The translations under genes were made by a program, and so were the position numbers. The notes below the pieces were generated by a model, which had not been told where the DNA came from, searched no databases, and saw only the letters and a program-made list of their open reading frames with translations. A stretch of 64,000 nt of DNA from assembly GCA_946406115.1 (NCBI GenBank), contig OX291550.1:23474722-23538721 (forward strand), written 5' to 3'. Source of the DNA: Apoda limacodes. Its lineage: Eukaryota; Arthropoda; Insecta; Lepidoptera; Limacodidae. Positions 56,435 to 64,000 of the stretch are shown here, one piece after another. Each line of letters opens with the position of its first letter. Within the stretch, counting starts at the first letter, position 1.

Positions 56435-56584
56435 GGATATGTCTTCCCTATAAACTACCTTAAACATACTTATTGTGTGTTAAATGTCGCCTTAATTACT
56501 CTGATGAAAAATTTACCACCTAACCATGTGCGTAATTGCACACCTATTTTATTATTTCTTGTGAACTTAGCTTGCACGACATAT

Positions 56585-56645
56585 GTATAGCCTCTCCGGA
56601 CTAGCGGCGATTTAAACCTAAGGAGCCTCGGGTTCGAACCGCCTC
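56585..56645 (+). other. tRNA-like sequence downstream of the divergent hammerhead
   Basis: A-box-like TAGCCTCTCCGG (10 of 12 consensus positions) at 56588 and a perfect B box GGTTCGAACC at 56631. Ends do not form a clear acceptor stem. Same order, ribozyme then tRNA-like, as in the 2.4 kb repeats. Confidence 0.5.
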
Positions 56646-57575
56646 GATCTTAGTTTGTATTCAAATAATAAAGAAATGTTAACTTACCCCTTAGTTACGT
56701 AGTTAGTCACAGTAGTAAGGTTAAAGATATGGTCGTCTGTTTGTTTGCCACCTCCGCAGTGTTATAAATGTAGGATTTGGTGGCGAGTCTTACTTACCCA
56801 TCCTAAAGAACAGTTTAGGCACAATGTACGAAAGGCCAATGTTTATCCACCTACTCAATTACTAAACGACAGGAAAGGGCGAAGCCACAAGGCAAGCTAG
56901 TCTGACTAAACCTATCTACGAGTCTGTCCAGAGTTGGTTGTTATATACCTTCCTTGTTAAAGGTTCCGAGGCGTTAGCCAGATGATAGTTACGATTCATT
57001 TGATAGCCGCTTAAGGCTGGACGGTACTCAAGGTCTTTAGGGCTCTGCCAAATCAAATTATAAATAATTAATTTTCAATATTCATTTTGGCGATAAGGTA
57101 GGAACAGTCTAGGTTACTATAGGTTTTGTCTCGATTTTATAGTATTGATTTCCACAAACTCTCATATCCGAGTGTAAATAATCCCCATAGTTTGTAAACA
57201 TAAACTCAATTTTAGATCTAATAGTGAAATTCGTATCGACCGCGAGATACTAAAACAAAACCGAACCAACGTAAATTAGTCGAAAGATGATCGAGTAACA
57301 CGATTAGACTCTGTATCGGCGCAGAAGGCTAATATGTGAACTTGGCGCACCCACGTGACCACGGGACGCCAGCTGGGCACTTTGATGCACAGGCAAATGT
57401 ATGTAAAGGCTGACCGTTTAGTCATTAATCGGCCGAAGGGATAATTCGGTGGCGGGCCCATTAATTCTGCATAGAACAACTTACGAACCCTTAATCTCCT
57501 GTAATTCATAGTAATATAGGGTTAAATAAAAACTCCACAGAAGTTAAAAAAAACTTTATTCAGACAGTAAATGAA
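56646..57575. other. AT-rich spacer
   Basis: Contains a piece of the dispersed TTTGCCACCTCNGNAGTGTTATAA-type repeat at 56745-56775. No gene. Confidence 0.4.
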
Positions 57576-58378
57576 ATGTGGCAAGGCTGGCATTACATAT
57601 TTAGTGATGCTTTAAAACTTAAATCTGATAAATGTGTTGGAGTGGGTGTTTTCCACTCTCAGTACAAAACAATACAAAAGGTTAAACTTCCCCCAGAAAC
57701 TTCTATTTTGACTGCAGAATGTTTCGGCCTCTTAAAAGCTATAGAATTTATTCTTTTGGCATAATTAAAAAATACAATATTTTTTTCTGACTCTAAAAGT
57801 GCTTTACAAGTTTAGCTAGATATCCTTTTTATTTAAAATCAGATTATTAAATCATTTTTCAAATGCGGGAGTTACTTTTGAAATGCTTCAGAAATGGATA
57901 TATTGTTGAGTTTGCATGGATACCAAGTCACTGTGGCATTGAAGGAAACAATAAAGCAGACAATCTGGCAAGGGAAGCAATTGAAGATGGTGATATGTTT
58001 CCTTATAAAACTTATTGTCATGATTTGACAGTTTTACCCAAGATTTATCTAATAGATTCTTGGAATACACATTGGCAAGTAAGCAGTCAGTTAAAAGGTA
58101 ACTTATTTTATCAGATTCAGCCAAAAATTCCTTCTAAACCATGGTTCTATAAAATGAATTTTAGCAAGGTCATAACCACAATTCTGATACGTATGAGATT
58201 AGGACATGTTTGTACTCATGCACAGCTATCTAAATTTCATATAATCAACTCTAATGTTTGCCCCTGTGGGTTTGATGTAGGTGATCTGAATCACCTCTTC
58301 TTTTCCTGTCCCCTTTATGACAATTCCTCTTTTTTTATACTCTGTTATCAATCCGTGTTCCCTTCCCAACTAATATAA
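57576..58378 (+). pseudogene. LINE RNase H domain and C-terminal zinc knuckle (I/Jockey-group type)
   Basis: RNase H: IFSDALKLKSD (first Asp; usual TDGS is SDAL), TAECFGLLKAIEF (Glu), FFSDSKSALQ (Asp), then in another frame IPSHCGIEGNNKADNLA (last Asp with the SHxGIxGN loop). Tail: ILIRMRLGHVCTHAQLS and the Cys/His knuckle VCPCGFDVGDLNHLFFSCPLY. TAA and TAG stops near 57762 and 57813 and a frameshift before 57863 make it dead. RNase H removes the RNA template in such elements. No RT precedes it, so the copy is 5'-truncated. Confidence 0.8.
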
Positions 58379-59014
58379 TGTGTTTACTGAGCTCGAATGA
58401 TCCAGTTATGTAGGACTCCAAAACAACCTACTGCACTCCATTTATCCTCTCCTGATCATTTCCTGCCCTAAATGACAAAATCCAAAATTTGTATTTAAAA
58501 TAAAAGAACGTTTCCTCGTTTTTACTAGTTAATTGGCTAAGCATGCGAAAAACCCATGCTAGCCAGGAAAAAAAAAACATTATATAATGTCTTACAGCAC
58601 ATTTAACATTAATACTACACGGCATCAATCGAATAAGATTTTAAGCTATTAAAAACAACATGTACTTAGTTGACGGTAAGCGTAGAGGGTCACACGGTAG
58701 CGGCGATTTATAGCAAGCTATAATTGCAAGCTATAAATAGCAACTATAAATCGCTACGTCTGTAACATAGAAAAAAGAAAATACATAGATAAAAAGTCTG
58801 TACTGCAAGCAGCCTTTGCAGTAATAGAAAACAAAGTAAATACTTTTTACATAGACAAAATTTATTATATTTATAACAGAAGGTCGTTTTTTATAATTTC
58901 CAATGTGTTGCAAAAATAAATACATTTATATTATTTTTTCATGATTTATGTAGCTGTCTATGTATATTTATGTATACAAGTAAATTTGATAAGTGACCCG
59001 AATTTGAGAAAAGT
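58379..59014. other. LINE 3' flank and hairpin-bearing spacer
   Basis: A perfect 11-base inverted repeat, GCGATTTATAG (58703-58713) and CTATAAATCGC (58744-58754), with internal AAGCTATAA repeats. Otherwise non-coding. Confidence 0.5.
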
Positions 59015-59444
59015 ATGACTCAATACATACTTTGTACTGCATCTCCTTTAGGTAAATCGACGAACGAAGCACAGATGTTTGCCACAGTTAAAGTTTTGGC
59101 AATTGTAATAAAATACTTCTCTGAAACGAAATGTACTGTACAAACCAAATTTCTCGATTCAGGTATCTCGAGGAATGATCTCGGACCGCAGATCATTTAT
59201 TTAATGCCTTGTCATCAAAGTTATCTGAATTAGGTTTAAATATAAAACACTTAATAGATTTGCCGTTGATACTACGAATGTGATGTTTGGTCAACACTCT
59301 AGCATTGTTGCAAAAATTGAAGAAGTGAACCCGAAATTCTTATTTATAAAATGTGTTTGTCACTCTGCAGCATTAAGTGTTAGCCATGCTTGCAAAATAC
59401 TGCCTAGATATTTAGAACACATATTAAAAGACGTATATGGTTAG
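59015..59444 (+). pseudogene. hAT-transposase-like fragment
   Basis: Two frames: 59015-59230 (weak) and 59259-59444, the latter reading FAVDTTNVMFGQHSSIV, FLFIKCVCHSAALSVSHACKILP and a stop. The D-T-x-N-V-M-x-G and C-x-C-H-S-A-x-L words match the central RNase-H-like part of hAT-derived proteins of the zinc-finger/DUF4371 group. A short broken piece; transposon remnant or processed fragment of a domesticated gene. Confidence 0.6.
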
Positions 59445-61978
59445 TCAAAGTAGCAAGTGTCAAAGAGAATTTGATAAGTTTCAACATTTCACTGACACTG
59501 AAAATATTTTCAGTTTTTTTTTAGGGTCCTAGGTATTTTTGGAAAATTAAGTCTGGCCACACTGCAAGGATTTGACCTTGAATCGGCGATAGTTGCCGCG
59601 GATTTCATGTTTTAACAACACACAAAAGACTGACGAATGAAACTGAACACAAAGATTCCTATTGTTTATAAAATGACTGTGTGAATATTTTTTTATAAAG
59701 GTTGTGACTTAGATTATTAAGTGCATAACAAATTATGATGAAATAATAAGTTTTATTAAATTAATGATCGTATTTAATATACAGCCATTTGATTGCGCGT
59801 TTTCGGGTTAGTGACATGCCAAAGTACTGACGTTTTAAGGATTTCATGTGTTTTTTGTATACTGATTTTTAAAATAAACAATGGGTGACAAAAAAAGCAC
59901 CGTTAATTTAATTTGAAAATAAAATAAAATAATAAAAAAATTATCTATTGACTGATGACATAGAGCTACCCATTTTTTGTATATTTTGTTACCCATATGA
60001 CAGTTTCATAAAATAAAGGTATAGTGATTGGGCTTTTGATAGTAATATCGTTCCGTTGGCACTCATTGCGTAAAGAACCCCAAAAATTAAAATATGTGAA
60101 CCACTGCTACTAATTCTTCTGCGTATAAAGGAACAGTTTTAAATAACTCTAATCAAACGTTTATCGTAGCCATTATAAATCGAAATTTTCTATCGGAGCA
60201 GCACCTTTTTCAGTTGTTTGTTTTCAACGTGAAAATTTAGTCGGATATTATTAAAAGTTTTACACTTGAAGTAAATTTGAATAAAATTGGAAACTAACTG
60301 ATAGATCGTAAATGAACATCGAAAATTCTAAATTTGAATCCTTGTTGATCTTTTAGTTTTAATTAATTTAATAAGCGGATAAAATTTTCCAGTTTGATAT
60401 AGGGGAGGATTAAAAAACTTTTTTAGGATTCTGTACGCCTTGCCTTGCTAAACAGGGCTATTTTTTTACTAATAAAAAAATAACAAAAAGTAAAATTTAC
60501 TTTTTGTTCTTTCGTAATATAAACACATACAAGCTTTATACATTGAGTGATTACAGTGTAAACTCTATAGTAAAAAATAAATAAAAAAATATTGGTAATT
60601 GTAACAGTTGTCTAAAAAAATTAAGGTAACAAAGGCATTTATTATTTATATAATTAATTAATTAATTATACATTTATTAGGGATTTTATCAATTTGTTAC
60701 ATAAGATGAAGCACTATATTGTTAAGTAGTACGGGACCCCCTGTGTGCGAGTCCGACTCGCACTGTTCAAAACTTTTTTTCAATACTTTAGTTTAGACAA
60801 TTCTAAACTTATGAGCAGTACGTGAACCGCAAGTCGTCCTGTGCATATGTATTACGCGCCAAGCGAGCAATTACGAGTTTTGAGTTCAACCAAAACTTTT
60901 TAATACATATATTTTATAGATACCTAGCACCATCTAGCGGTGTTGTAGTCTATACTTCTGTTTCCGCCATTTCAATTCTGTTTTAGTGAGTTAATTTTTT
61001 TATTCACCTTATATTTTTATTTATTTACTCGAAGATGTTGATGAAAAACATTGTGTGTATCATTGTGTACATAAATTACAAATTATTTCTTTTAAATAGC
61101 CCCTCTATTTGATAATTTTCTCCTTACCACCCGCAATACACAATGTATTATAGCAGCTTAATTTCATATTTTTAAATACATAGAATAAATATATATATGT
61201 AGGTATGTTTCGGAATCGGCTCCAACGATTTGGGGTAGGTAGATCGATCTAGCTATCTTTCATTTTTTGAAAACGTCATTTTATATTTTATCCGTGTTTC
61301 CAGACAGTGAAAAAACAGAAAAATATGACTCTTTCTGACATCTATTGGTGAGTAGTAATACTATTATTTTTACCGACACAGCAACACTAAAGCTACTTGA
61401 CAATAGTTGGCGTTGTTAAGAAAAACGAGCCAACTCGGCCTTTCAGGTACTTTCAGTTATATAAAAGACTAGCTGTTGTCAGCTGTCCTGGTTTGCGCAG
61501 GACGTTCCGATTTCTTCGCAAATATAGTTTTACAATTAAAAAAATGGGACCACGCTTTTAATACGCATTAGTAAAAACATGTGAAAAAAAAAATAAAAAA
61601 TAATAAGGATATAAAATTAAAATACTTAATAGAAAAAACATTTATTATTTAAAGTAAAGTCGGTTAAAGGTAATTTTGCTAAGTAGACATTTCGATCTCC
61701 AGATAATAAGCTTGCATGCCTATTTTCGATAGGCAGGCAGTAAATAAAATGTAAGTTCCAACTACAAAAGAATAATGGACAACTTCAATTCTTCTCTTTT
61801 AGTATTTCCCTTTAAGAGTACCTAAGCTAGTTTTGGGATAATTTCATTTCGCTTTATTATTTAATTTTATTATTATCTGAAACAAACTGTAAAATTTTCA
61901 TTCACGATATATATTTTAGTTATTTTTGTCACTTTCTTCACCGAAAAATAAACTTTTAATCTAAAGGTGTGATTTCAA
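59445..61978. other. AT-rich region with repeat pieces only
   Basis: 60745-60770 holds GTGCGAGTCCGACTCGCAC, a piece of the 39.0 kb repeat; 61470-61510 (CTAGCTGTTGTCAGCTGTCC) resembles a Helitron start. No gene was recognised. Confidence 0.45.
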
Positions 61979-62330
61979 CCTCATATGGAGTACTGTCGGC
62001 ATCTCTGGGTGGGTACACCCGAATACCAGCTTGGCCCATTTGACTCGGTTTAACCCGTCGGTGGTTAGTTCAGTCTGAGGAAAGTCAAGATCAAAAGTAC
62101 TTTAACCAAAAGACTGTGTTCAAAGACGGACTGTGAGAATTGTCGACGATCCCAAACTCATTTGCCGTATCGAGCAGTCAGAGGAGAGACTTTGCCTCCC
62201 TGTGTGTGTTCTACCGCTTGTACAATGGGATGTGTTCTGAGGAATCGTCCGAAATGATGCCAACGGCTACTTTCTACCAGCGCACCGCTTGCCATCGGCA
62301 GGGAATTCATTCTCAAACTTTACTTACATT
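61979..62330 (+). pseudogene. Jockey/CR1-group LINE ORF2 C-terminal fragment
   Basis: Frame from 61979 encodes PHMEYCRHLWVGTPEYQLGP then a stop; after a degenerate stretch the next frame gives RRDFASLCVFYRLYNGMCSE and MMPTATFYQRTACHRQGIH, the familiar tail of insect Jockey-like ORF2. At least two frame changes. No RT core remains. Confidence 0.75.
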
Positions 62331-63295
62331 ATACTGCATCTGTAAAAAGAGAATATGTTGTCGCAAGGCCGATAAAAACAGCGGTTGCCAGAAAGTGTGT
62401 ACGCTGATTATAATGAATTTTTATGCCATCCCTCGCCGCCAACCGCTCGAAAAATTCAATAGTAGATATATTCAATAATAGTAACAGCGAGCTATTGCTC
62501 TGAATATTATAGCTGTCTAGCGAAGATGTATATAAGTGACGTTAGGAAAAAAAAGGAATTGTCGTTTCAGTGTTCGCCTTACTATATTTGGGATGGGAAA
62601 TCAAGGTATCTACAGACTTGGCAACACAGACAGAAAAACATTTGTTGTGTGTTTTGCATATAATTAGTTTGAAAACTTAATTTGTAACTCAAATATAGCA
62701 AGCAGATTAGTATAATCACTTGTAAAAAGTGATTTTTTTTCAATAACTTCTACACGATTTTATTGCACATATCGTAATTTTTATAACTTTACGCGGGAGC
62801 ACAGTTAGCGTTTACGTAGGACGTTGTGTTGACGGCAAGTATCTGAAAATTCAGCCAACCGCATTGGCTCGTTTCGTGTGCCAGAACAAGGAATCTAGGA
62901 GTATAAATCATCTTTGCTGTCAAGATTAGTAATTAAACTACTTTGACCACAGGACTACGATACGACATACAACTACCACTTATAATGATGAAGCTAGTAT
63001 AATAAAATACTTTAGTTAAAGTTTACTATTAAGGAATTACAATTAAAAATAAAGTAAGGTCTAGAAGGTACTTATAGGTACGATAAAAGCCTCCAGACAA
63101 TCTGGTAAAAGAAATTTCAATTTCATTTCGATTATTTAAATAAAAGTCATAGGAAAGTTTTGTTTTTGCTCTATCGTTAGCGTTAGCGGTCAAGTGCGAG
63201 GCGGACTAGTGCATTCTGTGGCGGTGCTGCACCCTCTAGTAGTAGGGAGGTACGGGAACTGGCTCAACTTTGAGGGGCCTTTGAGGGGGGTCAAC
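62331..63295. other. AT-rich spacer
   Basis: Nothing recognised. At 63185-63215 the words GGTCAAGTGCGAGGCGGACT begin another piece of the dispersed 39.0 kb repeat. Confidence 0.4.
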
Positions 63296-63455
63296 TTTAT
63301 TCGCGGTCTAATTATTTTAATTCGCGGTCCAATTATTTTAATTCGCGTGTGGATCAACTTTATTCGCGGTCTCATTATTTTAATTCGCGGTCCAATTATT
63401 TTAATTCGCGTGTGGATCAACTTTATTCGCGGTCTCATTATTTTAATTCGCGGTT
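63296..63455. repeat. 63-bp minisatellite with 21-bp subunits
   Basis: TCAACTTTATTCGCGGTCT, then two ATTATTTTAATTCGCG subunits and GTGTGGA, repeated about 2.6 times. Because 63 and 21 are multiples of three, both strands stay open through it, giving spurious repetitive frames. Confidence 0.9.
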
Positions 63456-64000
63456 CTATGAAATGTTCTGCGTGCAGTGTCAACAATGGTTTTTAACAAC
63501 AATAGATAATTCATTATTTAGTAGTTTCTTTTATCTACGTCGTCCTGAGGTTTAATTTTTTGTAAGTCTCTGTGGCTAGCAACGATTTCCGGTAATAATG
63601 AATTGTAATAACAATAAGACGTTGATTTATTTCTTGTTGGGAGGTCCCTGCTAACAGGTTGATACATGTTTTACTACGAAGAGGCGTCATCTTTAGAAAT
63701 TTTTTCTCTGTGACAAGCAAATACAGCTACTTACAATGCCAATATGGATTGTGATAACAATGGATAACTTATTGTTTGGTGTCCTTTATTTTGAACTTAA
63801 GCTTTAAAATTAAGACGACAGATTATTTCTTCAATGCCCTTCCGAGGAGGTCTGTTAACAATTAGACACATGTTATCTATAGAAATATTTTCTATTAAAA
63901 ATATTTATTTAAGCTCTTCGTCATGCAAACATTCCGATACCAGGTACTTACAATGCCAATATGAATTGAGTGATAACAATAGATGGCTTATTGTTTAGTT
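63456..64000. other. AT-rich sequence to the window end
   Basis: Two related blocks (AATGCCAATATG...GTGATAACAATGGATAACTT near 63735 and AATGCCAATATG...GTGATAACAATAGATGGCTT near 63953) indicate a tandem repeat of about 218 bases that may continue beyond the window. Confidence 0.5.

Noticed and set aside
63190..63496. Two overlapping 98-100 codon ORFs on opposite strands
   Set aside because: They arise from a 63-base minisatellite whose period is a multiple of three.
1..64000. CRISPR arrays, bacterial operons, Shine-Dalgarno sites
   Set aside because: The window is animal nuclear DNA; tandem repeats seen are satellites and LINE termini without spacer structure.

Overview
The window looks like a nuclear chromosome segment from a moth or butterfly. 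Evidence: at least five short (CCTAA)n tracts (the TTAGG arthropod telomere motif), R1-clade non-LTR elements sitting against those tracts, tRNA-derived SINE pieces, Helitron-like ends with the GAGCGAAGCCGCGGGC signature common in Lepidoptera, and an insect GMC oxidoreductase gene with introns. It is almost entirely mobile DNA at different stages of decay; I find no intact host gene.

Layout. 0-3.7 kb: minus-strand R1-clade LINE remnants. 3.7-20.2 kb: one Maverick/Polinton of about 16.5 kb, bounded by inverted terminal sequence that contains a tandem satellite on the right. It carries the packaging ATPase, a conserved Maverick protein, a coiled-coil protein, an RVE integrase with chromodomain, a PLA2-domain minor capsid protein, the adenovirus-type protease, penton, the double jelly-roll major capsid protein and (minus strand) a protein-primed DNA polymerase B. 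Nearly every gene is broken. 20.2-30.6 kb: a nested array of LINE pieces separated by (CCTAA)n. One of these, on the plus strand and ending in poly(A) against CCTAA repeats, carries a superfamily 1, RNA-virus-type helicase downstream of its ORF2 zinc knuckle. 27.3-29.8 kb and 47.8-50.1 kb: two copies of a 2.4 kb non-coding repeat in inverted orientation. 32.1-34.7 and 35.6-39.0 kb: two inverted copies of a Jockey/Daphne-like LINE. 42.5-46.3 kb: a frameshifted GMC oxidoreductase gene with a 1.66 kb TIR transposon in one intron. 50-64 kb: AT-rich DNA with Helitron-like, SINE, LINE, hAT-like and minisatellite pieces.

Most notable find: the 2.4 kb repeat and a third, divergent sequence at 56.3 kb contain a type III hammerhead ribozyme (CTGATGA and GAAA cores, three closed stems, GUA cleavage triplet). 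It is followed by a second two-stem domain and then by a tRNA-like sequence. Stem I, stem II, the downstream stems and the loop I/loop II complementarity differ in sequence between the 28.5 kb and 56.3 kb copies yet remain paired, which is covariation. The copy at 49.0 kb has lost the catalytic G8. I cannot name this repeat family from the sequence; its architecture (hammerhead, second structured domain, tRNA-like B box) is the best candidate for an undescribed system here. The helicase-bearing telomere-associated LINE is the second candidate.

Limits: element boundaries, clade names and splice sites are judged by eye. Frameshifts in A-runs could partly be sequencing errors, but in-frame stops and deletions show that real decay has occurred.
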